Positions 7,824 through 16,518 are shown, counted from the stretch's first letter. The stretch: DNA of 44,510 nt from Pirellulales bacterium (GCA_035533075.1 DATLUO010000107.1:1-44510); one strand, 5' to 3'. Numbers and translations are program-made. Notes: generated by a model not told the origin, from the letters alone.

Positions 7824-8037
7824 CCAATTCGTCTCGAGTGAAGCGTTTCCCCCCGCCATGAATCGGGCGCTCGCGAAGTCGAGCCTTGAGCGATTCCCAC
7901 GCAGCGGCTGCTCCTTCTTGCGACCACGGTTCAATCGGCTCAACCGTCAATTTCACGCGCGTCTGATCCGCCAGCGGCAGCGGTTGATCCGGCTTAAGCA
8001 TGCCGTTGACAAACGTTGCGGTAACCTGCGTTGTCAT
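7810..8037 (-). CDS. DUF104 (AF2212-like) family antitoxin
   Basis: The 75-residue protein MTTQVTATFVNGMLKPDQPL... matches the DUF104/AF2212-like family (ATFxNGxLKPxxPL followed by TRVKLTVEP), small beta-rich proteins that pair with PIN toxins. The start at 8037 is preceded by AAGGGAAG; a longer frame to 8070 lacks family support. It lies immediately upstream of, and overlaps by 14 bases, the frameshifted PIN gene, so the two form a type II toxin-antitoxin pair. The antitoxin should bind the toxin and probably autoregulate; the operator is not identifiable by eye. Confidence 0.8.
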   Translation of the reverse strand: MTTQVTATFVNGMLKPDQPLPLADQTRVKLTVEPIEPWSQEGAAAAWESLKARLRERPIHGGGKRFTRDELDERR

Positions 8038-8282
8038 GTTTTCTTCCCTTTCGGCGGAGCCTTCGCACACGTACGAGACTCACTCAGTTCAAGCATCGGC
8101 ATCTCGAGGCACCTCTGAATCCGCCTCGAACGGTGCTTCCATCTTACGCCGTCAGCCGACGACCTGCGAGACCGCGCGGCATTGCCACGGTTCGGTCTTC
8201 CATGCCTTTGAGGATACCGCGGCAGCACAGGGGCCAAAAAACCGGCCTTCGCCTGTTGGGTCGGGTTCGCTAGACTTCGGCA

Positions 8283-8489
8283 ATGGAAAGGAAGCGGAGC
8301 CGACTTGCCGCGGTCATCTTGACGGCCGTTGCCACCCTGCTGATCGGCTACCCGCTCAGCATTGCGCCGGTGGCATTTCTTGCTCAGGCTCTTCCTGACC
8401 CAATGCACAGATGGGTGGTCGAGTGGTGGAACTGCGGCACCCGCCTAGCGGGCTGGATATCGATGCGGATACCAGCCTTGGGGCCGTAA
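8283..8489 (+). CDS. Small membrane protein of unknown function
   Basis: A 68-residue frame with a positively charged start (MERKRSR) followed by one clear hydrophobic segment (LAAVILTAVATLLIGYPL and on), then a short amphipathic tail with two Trp. Small single-pass proteins of this design are common in planctomycetes. No RBS is obvious and no family is recognised. It stands alone between the toxin-antitoxin pair and the ParB-like gene, and nothing in the sequence indicates its job. Confidence 0.4.
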   Translation: MERKRSRLAAVILTAVATLLIGYPLSIAPVAFLAQALPDPMHRWVVEWWNCGTRLAGWISMRIPALGP

Positions 8490-8562
8490 GCCGGCTTCCA
8501 CTTGGAGGTAAAAAAGGGGTCGGGAGTCGTAAAGACGTTTTGCCGTTCCAACTCCCGGCCCC

Positions 8563-8604
8563 TTCCAGCCTGACAGGTCGTCAGGCTGGAAAAGTCTGAC
8601 CTAC
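8563..8604. repeat. REP-like hairpin, TTCCAGCCTGAC family
   Basis: TTCCAGCCTGAC at 8563-8574 pairs perfectly with 8580-8591 (12-base stem, 5-base loop AGGTC), followed by AGTCTGACCTAC. The same motif in the opposite orientation begins at 43322 (GTAGGTCAGGCTTTCCAGCC), so this is a dispersed element. It could also terminate the ParB-like gene, which ends at 8629 reading leftward. Confidence 0.65.
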
Positions 8605-8628
8605 AGAGCGGGGCGTTTTCGCGCCGCA

Positions 8629-9615
8629 CTATTTTTCCGTTGGCAGAAAATGGCGGACGAAGTCGTGGAAGTGGTCGATCAGGCGTCGAAGGCAGTCGCG
8701 CATGCGGTCGGTATGCTGATTGGCGCCGCCGCAGGCGGCGGTCAGGGCGTCCAAGCGCAGCAGGAGCTTATCGAGCTCGCGCGCGAAGCCGTTGGCTTCA
8801 CTTTGAATTCGTCGCCGCGCTGACCGTGCGCCGTCCTTCTCGCCCGAATCCGCCGCCTCGGGATTTCCGCCGCCTTCCAGTTCGGCGGCCTGCCGCAAGG
8901 TGCGGGCGCGGCCCTGGCGCGCGGCTTCGAGCGCTCGGCGTTGATCCTCTTTGGGACGATTGGCGACGGCGGCCGCGTCGCTGACCGCCACGTCTCCCGC
9001 TTCGACGGCGGCGATCACCTGCTCGTCGGCCGATTTCAGCACGCGCGAGGCGGTGAACACCGAGCGCTCGGAAACGTTGAGCAGTTCGGCGGCTTTGGCG
9101 GCGGCGCGCCCCGGCTGCTGCAAATTTGCAGCAGCCGTGATTTCCCGAGATTTTTCGACGGCAACCCCTTCGGCAGCGGGGGTTTTTCGCTGGTGGCCAA
9201 ACTGCCCCGCGCGCTCGCGCGCGGCCGCTTCCTCTTCGAACATCGCTTTGGCACGCGCGGCGATGACGGCCCGCTGGCCCTCGTTCAGGTGCCGGCGGTG
9301 CAGATTGCGCGAAAGGACGAATGCCAGCGGCGAGCCGACGCCGTCCCATTCGACGAAGCGCGGCTCGACCTTCGTGATCTCGCACGCGCGGAGGCGGTTG
9401 CGGCCGTCGAGCACGAGTCCCTGACAGATGACAATCGGTTCGCGCAGGCCGTGTTCGCTGATATCTTCGACGAGCAGGCCGAACTCCGGGCCCCTCATGA
9501 GCGGAAACAGCTCCGCCGCCGGATGCACGCCGAGGGCCCGGGCGGGCTCGCCCGGCGCCATCACGATGGGTTTCGAAACATCGGCGGGTGACGAGACGTT
9601 GGTTGCAGGGTTCAT
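8629..9615 (-). CDS. Stand-alone ParB-like (ParB/Srx-fold) domain protein
   Basis: A 328-residue protein with a ParB-like N-terminal domain: EHGLREPIVICQGLVLDGRN at ~54-73, then an LSRNLHRRHLNEGQRA stretch at ~102-117, as in ParB-nuclease-type proteins. The middle (~135-265) is Ala-rich with a helical, KorB/ParB-like DNA-binding look (AELLNVSERSVFTASRVL). There is no ParA neighbour and no candidate parS, so it is unlikely to be the chromosomal segregation ParB; such orphans are typical of phage, plasmid or genomic-island cargo. The start at 9615 has AAGGAG six bases upstream. A strong promoter lies ~240 bases upstream (9859-9887). Confidence 0.75.
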   Translation of the reverse strand: MNPATNVSSPADVSKPIVMAPGEPARALGVHPAAELFPLMRGPEFGLLVEDISEHGLREPIVICQGLVLDGRNRLRACEITKVEPRFVEWDGVGSPLAFVLSRNLHRRHLNEGQRAVIAARAKAMFEEEAAARERAGQFGHQRKTPAAEGVAVEKSREITAAANLQQPGRAAAKAAELLNVSERSVFTASRVLKSADEQVIAAVEAGDVAVSDAAAVANRPKEDQRRALEAARQGRARTLRQAAELEGGGNPEAADSGEKDGARSARRRIQSEANGFARELDKLLLRLDALTAACGGANQHTDRMRDCLRRLIDHFHDFVRHFLPTEK

Positions 9616-9850
9616 ACAGGTCTCCTTGAGTTAGGGGTGGGGAGTAATGAGGCCAGCCGCGCGCGCAAAGGCGCGGATGGGACACTCGTGTTCAAGAACT
9701 CGACCGCGAGAGATTTGGTCTAGGCGTCACTCGACGGCGTGACGCGACCGGCAGGCGCCTGCCTGACGTGGTGGAAAACAACGTTCATTTGACCCGCTGC
9801 GGGCTTTCACCGCGAGAGCGGGCAATCGCGGCCGCGCTGTTCGCACCGGC
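9616..9850 (-). other. Long leader / gap without a recognisable gene
   Basis: The stretch between the promoter at 9859-9887 and the ParB-like start. No convincing frame or known riboswitch was seen. It contains short self-complementary stretches such as GGCAGGCGCCTGCC-like sequence near 9750-9765. Confidence 0.3.
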
Positions 9851-9858
9851 CGACGATA

Positions 9859-9887
9859 AGTGTACATAAATGCGTTATCGTTGTCAA
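9859..9887 (-). promoter_or_regulatory. Sigma70-type promoter for the ParB-like gene
   Basis: Minus strand: TTGACA (9887-9882), exactly 17 bases, then TACACT (9864-9859). This is a near-consensus housekeeping promoter in an AT-rich patch, unlike the GC-rich surroundings. It points at the ParB-like gene and would give a leader of roughly 235 bases (9616-9852). Confidence 0.6.
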
Positions 9888-10106
9888 GTCTTTGCTAGCA
9901 CAAAATGTTGGGGGTGAGTTACACGCGGCTACAAGATGTTGTGGTCGGAAGAAAAAAGCGATAAGAGAAAGGAAAGCGGCCCTTGAATTGCCGCTTTGCG
10001 GCGAGGAAGGTATGCTCGCCATTGGTCAGCTCAGGGCCAGGCGGCCAGGTCGCGACACCCAGCCAAGTGGCAACGCGACGCGAAACCCGCCCGTTAGACG
10101 CCCGAG

Positions 10107-12107
10107 CTAAGCGATTTCCTTGAACTGGATGTCGTGCAGCCGGCCGTAGAGCGAGCAGCGGCGCAAGAGTTCGTCGTGCGAGCCGACGTCGAGAATTCGC
10201 CCGGCTTCCATGACCACGATCCGGTCGGCCAGGGCCAGCGTTCCCATGCGGTGCGTGACGATCACCGTCGTGCGATTGCGGATGAACTGTTCCAGCACCT
10301 GCTGGATCACCTGCTCGCTTTCCAGATCGACCTGGCTGGTCGCCTCGTCGAGAATCAACACCGGCGGGTCGCGCAAGATGGCACGGGCCAGGGCGATTCG
10401 CTGCCGCTGCCCGCCGGAAAGGACATTGCCGCGCTGCCCGACGATGGTTTGATAGCCGTGCTCCAGTTTCTCTTCGATGAAACGATGGGCGTGCGCGCGT
10501 TGGGCCGCCCGCAGCACGTCGTCGCGCGTGGCCCAGGGACTGCCGTAGCGGATGTTGGCCAGCACCGTGTCGTCGAAGAGCAGCGTTTCTTGCGTCACCA
10601 GGCCGATCTGGCCGCGCAAGTCGCGCAGACGCACGTCGCGCAAATCGACGCCGTCGAGCAAGACCGCGCCGGAGATCGGGTCGAAGAACCGCGGAATCAG
10701 GTTGGCCAGCGTACTCTTGCCGCAGCCGTTTGGCCCAACCACGGCGATCGTCTCGCCGAACGCGATCCGCAGCTCGATGTTGTCGAGCACCCGCTGCGTC
10801 GGCTGATAGTGAAACGTGACCTGGTCGAACACCAGGTCGCGATGGTGGCGGGCCAGCGGCGTCGGGTGTTTCGCGTCGACGATCCGCGGCTCGCGGTCGA
10901 GCAACTGATAAATGCGGTCGCTCGCCGCCGACGCACGCTGAATGCGGCTGAACACCTCCGACAGCTTTCGGGCAGGATCGCTGACGCCCGCCAGCAGGCC
11001 GTAGAACAGCAGCAGGGCCTCGAAGCTGGGCGGCTGCCGTCCCATGGGGATGCCGAACAGGTTGTTCTTCTGCTTCAGCACGAGGTAGGCGCCGGCCAGC
11101 AAGGCCACGCAGACCGTGGTCATGCCCATCACCTCGGTGACGGGCCGCGTGAGCGAATCGTAGCGGGCGATGCGCATGGCCTTTTTGAGGTACTTTTTGC
11201 TGACCTGGTGGAACCGCCAGCGCTCGCTGCGTTCCATCGTGAAGGCCTTGACGACCTTGACTCCTTGGAACGTCTCTTCCAGGATGTTGTAAATCTGCGA
11301 CATCTCTTCCATCGCTTTGCGGTTGGCCCGTTTCAGCGTCTTGGCCAGCCAGCGGATGAGCAAGGCCGAAAGCGGCGCGACGACCAGCGACAGCAGCAGC
11401 AACTGCCAGCAGACGCAGGCCGCGCCGACCAGGCAGGTGATCATTTTCAGCGGCTCGCGGATGAGCTTGCCGAAAAAGTCGTTCAGGCCGCTCGAAAGGC
11501 TCTCCATATCGAAGGTGAAGCGGCTCATCAGCTCGCTGGTGCCTTCGCTGGTGAAGGTGGCGAGGTCCATGCGGAGCGTGCGGCGATAGAACTCCTTGCG
11601 CAGGTTGAACACCACCCTTTGGGCCAGCCGCGCCACCAGGATCTGCTGCGCGACGAAGAACAGGCTCTTGACGATTGTGCCCGCCAGCAGTGCCCCGACC
11701 ACGAGCATCAACGTCAGGAAGGGATCTTGTGGGAAGAGGGGCTGGAGGAGGTGTTGGTTGACCCACCGATATCGGGCGGCGTCGTGGTCTTCCAGCTCTG
11801 CCTGGCGCAGCAGACGTTGCCGCGTTTTTTCGAGGCCGTCACGCTGGTCGGCGGCCGTCGCCGGGATCTCGGCGGCGAGTTTGGCGGCTTCCGCTCGGAG
11901 TTCGGACGCCTTTTTTTCGGACTGGACGACCGACTCGTCCGCCCACTGTTGCAGCGACCGGCCTTTGGTGGTCACTTCGACCAGCGGATAGACGGTGCTG
12001 ATATTGCCGCCCCAAAGCACGGCCACGACGAAGGCACACGCGACTGACGCGGCGAGCGTCAGCGGATAACGTAGCGCCAGGCGCAGTGCCCTGCCGAAGT
12101 TGTTCAT
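10107..12107 (-). CDS. ABC transporter, fused permease and ATPase (MsbA-like exporter)
   Basis: About 666 residues from ATG 12107, chosen because it directly precedes the first membrane segment; the frame is open to 12203. Domain order: TM1 (~10-35), then a charged, coiled-coil-like periplasmic insertion of ~90 residues (~45-125, EKKASELRAEAAKLAAEI), further TM segments to ~370, then the nucleotide-binding domain. Walker A GPNGCGKST is at ~457, the LSGGQRQR signature at ~562, and Walker B VLILDEATS at ~582, with the switch His in VTHRMG. This is the type IV exporter architecture used for lipids (MsbA) or drugs, functioning as a dimer. The substrate cannot be read from the sequence. The long TM1-TM2 insertion is unusual for classical MsbA. 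Confidence 0.9.
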   Translation of the reverse strand: MNNFGRALRLALRYPLTLAASVACAFVVAVLWGGNISTVYPLVEVTTKGRSLQQWADESVVQSEKKASELRAEAAKLAAEIPATAADQRDGLEKTRQRLLRQAELEDHDAARYRWVNQHLLQPLFPQDPFLTLMLVVGALLAGTIVKSLFFVAQQILVARLAQRVVFNLRKEFYRRTLRMDLATFTSEGTSELMSRFTFDMESLSSGLNDFFGKLIREPLKMITCLVGAACVCWQLLLLSLVVAPLSALLIRWLAKTLKRANRKAMEEMSQIYNILEETFQGVKVVKAFTMERSERWRFHQVSKKYLKKAMRIARYDSLTRPVTEVMGMTTVCVALLAGAYLVLKQKNNLFGIPMGRQPPSFEALLLFYGLLAGVSDPARKLSEVFSRIQRASAASDRIYQLLDREPRIVDAKHPTPLARHHRDLVFDQVTFHYQPTQRVLDNIELRIAFGETIAVVGPNGCGKSTLANLIPRFFDPISGAVLLDGVDLRDVRLRDLRGQIGLVTQETLLFDDTVLANIRYGSPWATRDDVLRAAQRAHAHRFIEEKLEHGYQTIVGQRGNVLSGGQRQRIALARAILRDPPVLILDEATSQVDLESEQVIQQVLEQFIRNRTTVIVTHRMGTLALADRIVVMEAGRILDVGSHDELLRRCSLYGRLHDIQFKEIA

Positions 12108-12253
12108 CCCTGCAAATCCAGTGGCGCGCATCGAGCGGACGGAAACGGCCGGCAAGCTACCAGAATCGCGGCTTTCGGCCAAGGTCAGCGGACGGCACCG
12201 CATGGTAGAATGGGAAACGGGGCTGGATGGTCGCTTTAAGGGAGAAACGAGCT

Positions 12254-12499
12254 ATGGCCACGATCACGCTTCAAGAGGCCCAAGCAAAGCTGTCGGACTT
12301 GGTCCATCGACTCACGCCGGGTGAAGAGGTGACAATCACCGAAAATGACCGTCCCGTAGCGAAACTGGTCAGCGAGTTACCCCCGCCGAAGCCCGGCCTG
12401 CGCCCCCCGCCTGGCCTCGGCAAGGGTTACATCACGATCCTTGCGGACAATGACGACCATCTGAAGGATTTCGCGGAGTACATGCCACGTCTCTGGTGA
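12254..12499 (+). CDS. Phd/YefM-type antitoxin, apparently without a toxin
   Basis: The 81-residue protein MATITLQEAQAKLSDLVHRL... PGEEVTITENDRPVAKLV is a clear Phd/YefM family DNA-binding N-terminus; the C-terminal tail (HLKDFAEYMPRLW) is the part that normally wraps the toxin. The start at 12254 is preceded by AGGGAG. A PIN or RelE toxin gene would be expected directly downstream, but 12500-12534 is too short and the next gene is a convergent HAD phosphatase. It is therefore an orphan, or the toxin has been lost. A TAGAAT motif at 12206-12211 may be its -10 element. Confidence 0.8.
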   Translation: MATITLQEAQAKLSDLVHRLTPGEEVTITENDRPVAKLVSELPPPKPGLRPPPGLGKGYITILADNDDHLKDFAEYMPRLW

Positions 12500-12534
12500 T
12501 GCCTGTGGGTTGGCCGCGAACATCGAGGACGACG

Positions 12535-13293
12535 TTATTCTTCGATGGTGCCAAAGCCGGTTCGAGGACCCGGAATCTGCAGCAGGTCGTAAATCCGGGG
12601 ATCGGCCAGCGTGTCGGCCACCAGCGTGGCGCCGCTGAAATCGTGCAAGTGGCTGTGCCCGCCGGGCACGGCCACCACGACCGCCCCGGCGGCGACCGCC
12701 GCCCGGCAGCCATTCTGGCTGTCTTCGAACACGACCATCTCGCCCGGCGGCACGCCGAAACAGGCGGCCGCCTTGAGGTAGATTTCGGGGTGGGGCTTGC
12801 CTTCCGCGACATCTTCGGCCGTGAGGACGAACTGAAAGCGCGGTTCGAGGTCGAAGCGTCCCAAAACGTCGGCGGTGAACGGCCGGCCGCTGGAGGTGGC
12901 GACCGCCTTGGGGATTTCCGATTGTTCCAAGGCTGCCAGCAATTCAGGCACGCCCCGCATCAAGGCCAGCCGCTGGTCGAGAATGGCGGGGAAAATCCGG
13001 GCGCTCTCCGCGGCCAGGGTTTCGACGGTGTCGCTTAGGCCGTGGTAGTCGATCATCATTTGCAGGGCCACCCGGCCGGGTCGCCCCATCATGGCGTGCA
13101 GCAATTCCGGCCCGAATTCGTGCCCTCGCCGCCGCAGCAGCTCGCCGCCGACATCCTGGTAAAGGTCCTCGGTGTTGAAAAGTAGGCCGTCCATGTCGAA
13201 AACGGCGGCAGTCGGTGGCGACGGGGAAACGTCATTTTGCGAAGAATCAGGGCCAATCACGCGGGTGTATGCTCTTTGGAATGATTTGTGCAA
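12535..13293 (-). CDS. HAD superfamily (subfamily IA) phosphatase, beta-phosphoglucomutase/YcjU-like
   Basis: Motif I DMDGLLFNTE carries the nucleophile Asp and the +2 general acid Asp of HAD hydrolases. An alpha-helical cap follows; then motif II (ATSSGRP), the motif III region Lys (EGKPHPEIYLKAA) and motif IV FEDSQNG. This fits small phosphohydrolases or phosphomutases of the PGMB/CbbY/Gph group; the natural substrate is not predictable. The longest frame begins at a TTG (13293); a GTG at 13260 in the same frame is an equally good start and would drop 11 poorly conserved residues. It stands alone and converges on the antitoxin gene. Confidence 0.85.
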   Translation of the reverse strand: MHKSFQRAYTRVIGPDSSQNDVSPSPPTAAVFDMDGLLFNTEDLYQDVGGELLRRRGHEFGPELLHAMMGRPGRVALQMMIDYHGLSDTVETLAAESARIFPAILDQRLALMRGVPELLAALEQSEIPKAVATSSGRPFTADVLGRFDLEPRFQFVLTAEDVAEGKPHPEIYLKAAACFGVPPGEMVVFEDSQNGCRAAVAAGAVVVAVPGGHSHLHDFSGATLVADTLADPRIYDLLQIPGPRTGFGTIEE

Positions 13294-13475
13294 TTCGATT
13301 CAAGCGGCGGTAGGTGCCCGGCCGACGTGAAATGCTAGCGCCGGCCGTGCCGAGGGCGAAAAATTCCTTTACCTCTTGACCGCCACTGGTTAAAATGTTA
13401 ACGCCAAGTGTAGCCAAATGGCGATCGCAATTCGTCTTGGCGTAGAAGTCAACTCTTTCACGAAAGGTAGAATCG

Positions 13476-13778
13476 ATGGTCGCAGGCGACCTCGGTGGTA
13501 ACTCCCAAAGCGAAGACCCTTTACCGTCTCGGACAGACGAACCTCCGTCTTCGGTAAACTCAATTCCGACAAACCCCTCTTCTCATCTTGAATCGCTCGC
13601 CGATTCGGCCGGAAACAGAGCCACCGGCCGCCAGTCTTCCCTCTCAACTTTAGATGAGGGAATTTCGGGCGAACCATCCGCAGGCCGGGTTCTTCTCTGG
13701 AACCGGCTTCCCAGGAGTATCTGGCTGATGAGTCCGCTGGCCTTGGCACACGCCGTGGCGTCGATCGTCAGCATTTAG
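13476..13778 (+). CDS. Hypothetical protein with one C-terminal membrane segment (doubtful)
   Basis: A 100-residue frame: polar, Ser/Pro-rich N-terminal 75 residues, then a hydrophobic end (IWLMSPLALAHAVASIVSI). A TAGAAT motif and an AGGT lie just upstream of the ATG. Codon use is less GC-rich at third positions than in neighbouring genes, and overlapping minus-strand frames are open here too, so coding status is uncertain. It may be a truncated relic. Otherwise nothing recognisable is seen in 13294-13818. Confidence 0.25.
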   Translation: MVAGDLGGNSQSEDPLPSRTDEPPSSVNSIPTNPSSHLESLADSAGNRATGRQSSLSTLDEGISGEPSAGRVLLWNRLPRSIWLMSPLALAHAVASIVSI

Positions 13779-13818
13779 TTCCTCACGCGTTTCAGCCTCG
13801 CCGCACAAGCGAGGACGC

Positions 13819-14391
13819 TTATGCTACGGTTGCCGCCGAACGCAGCAGGCCGACGAATGCCTTCATGAAGGGCGTGCTGTCGTGCCAGGTGCGAGCGGTC
13901 ACGAGATTGCCGTCGACTACGCACGGCTGGTCCACGTAGGCGGCGTCGCCCTGTTGGGCGTCGAGAGCACATTTGGCCACGGTCGTCACCTTGCGGCCGC
14001 GAATGACGCCCGCGGCCGTCAGGATTTCGATCCCGTGACACACGGATGCGACCGGCTTGCCGGTCTCGAAGAAGTGCCGCGTAATTCGCAGCAGATCCTG
14101 GTCGTAGCGCAGATATTCGGGTGCCCGGCCGCCGGAAATGAACAGCCCGGCGAACCGTTCCGGCTGAACGTCGCGGAAGGCCGCCGTGGCACGCAGATGG
14201 TAGCCGGGGCCTTCGCGCGTAATGTCCCAACGGTCGTCGCCGGGCGGGATCTCGTGCGTGACAAGGTGATAGAGGCGGGCTTCGGGACCGCAAACGACCA
14301 CCTCGAAGCCGTCTTCGGGCAAGCGAAAGAAGGGATAGAGCGTGTCCATCACCTCGCTGGCGTCGCCGATCGGCATTAAAACTTGGGGCAT
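13819..14391 (-). CDS. DJ-1/PfpI family protein
   Basis: A 190-residue single-domain protein of the class I glutamine amidotransferase-like fold. The nucleophile elbow is SVCHGIEIL with Cys118, after the family's FISGGRAPEYLRYD segment (~84-97). The set resembles PfpI/YhbO-type proteins (proteins proposed to act as glyoxalases, deglycases or proteases). Length is normal for the family. Upstream, 17 bases separate it from a 56-residue membrane protein on the same strand, so the two may be co-transcribed. Confidence 0.85.
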   Translation of the reverse strand: MPQVLMPIGDASEVMDTLYPFFRLPEDGFEVVVCGPEARLYHLVTHEIPPGDDRWDITREGPGYHLRATAAFRDVQPERFAGLFISGGRAPEYLRYDQDLLRITRHFFETGKPVASVCHGIEILTAAGVIRGRKVTTVAKCALDAQQGDAAYVDQPCVVDGNLVTARTWHDSTPFMKAFVGLLRSAATVA

Positions 14392-14408
14392 GGCGGGCAG
14401 TTGGCTTC

Positions 14409-14579
14409 TCAGAGCAGCTTCTTGGGGAAGAAGGCCACCAGCGCGAACGTGGCCAGCGGCCCTAACAGCAACGACAGCAGGAACCAGTTGAGTCCGCTAC
14501 GGTTCTTGCCTTGAGCCAGCCCGGCATTGATCAGGGCCAGGCTGCCCCAGCCAACGAAATAGGGTCCGGCATCGTGCAT
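14409..14579 (-). CDS. Small membrane protein, 56 residues
   Basis: Translated by hand: MHDAGPYFVGWGSLALINAG, then LAQGKNRSGLNWFLLSLLLG, PLATFALVAFFPKKLL, stop. Two hydrophobic segments are separated by a basic loop (QGKNRSG), ending in a KK tail, the pattern of small 'phage-shock/superinfection' or antiporter-like two-helix proteins seen widely in bacteria. Third positions are strongly G/C, which supports coding. It lies 17 bases upstream of the DJ-1/PfpI gene on the same strand. Function unknown. Confidence 0.55.
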   Translation of the reverse strand: MHDAGPYFVGWGSLALINAGLAQGKNRSGLNWFLLSLLLGPLATFALVAFFPKKLL

Positions 14580-14618
14580 CCGGCTATCATACCGAAAACT
14601 GTCGCCAAACGGGAGGTA

Positions 14619-15011
14619 TCAGTATTGCCAGTACGTAAAGCCGGGGCGATCGAAGTGCGGGTACATCGAAAAACCATACAGGCCGGGCGTGAAGCCGCCG
14701 TCCCAATAGCCGTAGTAATAGTTCTGGTGAGGCCCGCGGTAGCCGTTGCTTTGATACGAGCTGAGTCCCTGGCCCGTCATGCCGCGCCCTTCATAATCCA
14801 TCGGATCGTCAGGCCCGGAGTGGTTGGTCCACGGTCCGTGCGCGGCTGTGCTCGGCGCTCGCTGGCGCTCTAGCTCGTAGTTGGCTCGATGCCGGTGGTA
14901 ATGGGCATTACCGGCGTCATAGGAGCTCCAGTAACCGGGCGGCAGTTGGGCCCAAGCGGCGGCGGGCACCAGAGCGGCGGCAAAAACGGCAAATCGCAGC
15001 AGGACGCGCAT
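14619..15011 (-). CDS. Secreted protein of unknown function, Tyr/Gly-rich
   Basis: A 130-residue protein from ATG 15011. It has a good Sec signal peptide (MRVLLRFAVFAAALVPAAAWA, cleavage expected after AWA), followed by a mature part rich in Tyr, Gly, His and Pro (HQNYYYGYWDGG, PHFDRPGFTYWQY) with no recognised domain. The frame is open to 15026, but the internal ATG gives the proper signal peptide. It is probably a periplasmic or surface protein and diverges from the metallophosphoesterase gene at 15161. Confidence 0.65.
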   Translation of the reverse strand: MRVLLRFAVFAAALVPAAAWAQLPPGYWSSYDAGNAHYHRHRANYELERQRAPSTAAHGPWTNHSGPDDPMDYEGRGMTGQGLSSYQSNGYRGPHQNYYYGYWDGGFTPGLYGFSMYPHFDRPGFTYWQY

Positions 15012-15160
15012 GACATGACACTCCAAACGGTTCCGGTTCTGGACTCTCCATCAAGCCTAGCACGTAGCGGACCGGAAAGGCCCTCAACGCAGGCGGTTAA
15101 ATGAGCTATGCTGGATTTTCGGGCCTCGAATCCCTTCATCCCAGGGCTGTCTGAGCGTCG

Positions 15161-16312
15161 ATGTTGAATGCCTTGATCCTGTTCCTGCTCGCCGCCGGGC
15201 AGTTCGAGCTGATGGTGATGCTCGTCAACCGGCTGCACGCCTACCGCATCCGCGGACCTGCGCTGCGCTGGGTCCGCGACCTACACGAGCTGTTGATCCT
15301 CCTTCTGCCGGTCTTCATGGCTTGGGTCGTGGGCTGGCACGGCACGCGGCTGCTGGCGGGCGGAAGCTGGCTGGCGTTGCCGATCGGTTGGTTCGTTTAC
15401 TTGGCGATTTGTGGGATGGGCACGCTCGGCATGTTCTACTCGGCGGTGCGATATGCCCTGCGGTCGTTGCCCGCGGCGCAACTCTCGAATCACACCCACG
15501 TGGTAAACGTCGCCGAGCAACTTGGCTACCGGCCGCTCGGCGACGGCCCTTACGCCTCGCTCACGCGCCTGCCGGGAAATCAGCTTTTTCAGGTCGAAGT
15601 GTCGGAAAAGGTGTATCGCCTGCCGCGGCTGCCGAGCGAGTGGGACGGACTTTCCATCTTGCACCTCACCGACTTCCACTACATTGGCACGCTCGATCGA
15701 CCGTTTTTCGAGCGCCTGATCGAGCTTGGCCAGGCGACGCGCCCAGACCTGATCGTGTTCACCGGCGACCTGTTGGACGATATGCGGCTGCTCGATTGGC
15801 TCGAACCGACCTTGGGCCGGCTGGAGGCGCCCCTGGGCCGCTACTTTATTCTGGGCAATCACGACTGGTATTTGCAGCCCGACCGCATTCGTGAAGCGAT
15901 GACGAGCTTAGGTTGGCACGACCTGGCAGGCCGCACCGCCGTGGTCGCGGGCGATAAGTCTCCCTTGGTGCTGGGCGGCAGTGAGGTGCCGTGGATGGGC
16001 CGGCATCCCGACTTTTCGGCTTCGCCGCACGATGCCTTTCGCATTCTCCTGAGCCACACCCCCGACAATTTGCCGTGGGCCAGGCGTCAGGGGATCGATC
16101 TGATGCTCTCCGGTCATAACCACGGCGGCCAGGTTGTGCTGCCGATCGTGGGACCGATCTACTCGCCGAGCAAGCACGGCTGCCGCTATGCCTCCGGCGT
16201 CTTCGACGCTCCACCAACCTTGCTCTACGTCTCGCGCGGCATCTCCGGTCGCCACCCCGTTCGTTGGCGATGCCGGCCGGAGTTGACCAAGCTGGTGCTG
16301 ATGTCATCGTAA
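15161..16312 (+). CDS. Membrane-anchored metallophosphoesterase (YkuE/calcineurin-like)
   Basis: A 383-residue protein. Residues ~1-100 contain three to four hydrophobic segments; residues ~160-360 form a calcineurin-like phosphoesterase domain with all metal-binding motifs: DFHY (D171, H173), GDLLDD (D203), GNHDW (N233, H234), LSHTPD, and SGHNHGGQ (H319, H321). This binuclear metal centre hydrolyses phosphodiesters or phosphomonoesters. The closest well-known relatives are the YkuE/YaeI-type membrane-associated enzymes, some of which act on phospholipid or UDP-diacylglucosamine-like substrates. Substrate assignment here is inference only. Monocistronic. Confidence 0.88.
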   Translation: MLNALILFLLAAGQFELMVMLVNRLHAYRIRGPALRWVRDLHELLILLLPVFMAWVVGWHGTRLLAGGSWLALPIGWFVYLAICGMGTLGMFYSAVRYALRSLPAAQLSNHTHVVNVAEQLGYRPLGDGPYASLTRLPGNQLFQVEVSEKVYRLPRLPSEWDGLSILHLTDFHYIGTLDRPFFERLIELGQATRPDLIVFTGDLLDDMRLLDWLEPTLGRLEAPLGRYFILGNHDWYLQPDRIREAMTSLGWHDLAGRTAVVAGDKSPLVLGGSEVPWMGRHPDFSASPHDAFRILLSHTPDNLPWARRQGIDLMLSGHNHGGQVVLPIVGPIYSPSKHGCRYASGVFDAPPTLLYVSRGISGRHPVRWRCRPELTKLVLMSS

Positions 16313-16518
16313 ACTGCCCATCTTTTCGACAGTCGTTGCACAGATTCCAGGCAATCGCACCCCTCGCTCGCTCACCTCTTTTCGCCGTAACCTACTTGCG
16401 TTTTTCGCTTTGTGTTATACGATGCCTTCTTGGCAGAGTGGTCGGCACCCGACTTGCTTTGAAGGGCCGGCTTATTCTCGCGGCTGCCTTTGGCCGGCAA
16501 GCGCTCGCGAGATGGCTC

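Noticed and set aside
10134..12047. Long open frame (about 637 codons) on the plus strand opposite the ABC transporter
   Set aside because: It is a product of high GC content; the minus strand encodes an unmistakable exporter with Walker and LSGGQ motifs.
16396..16418. Possible glnA promoter TTGCGT...TACGAT
   Set aside because: Spacing of 16 and weak boxes; not distinct enough from background to list as a site.
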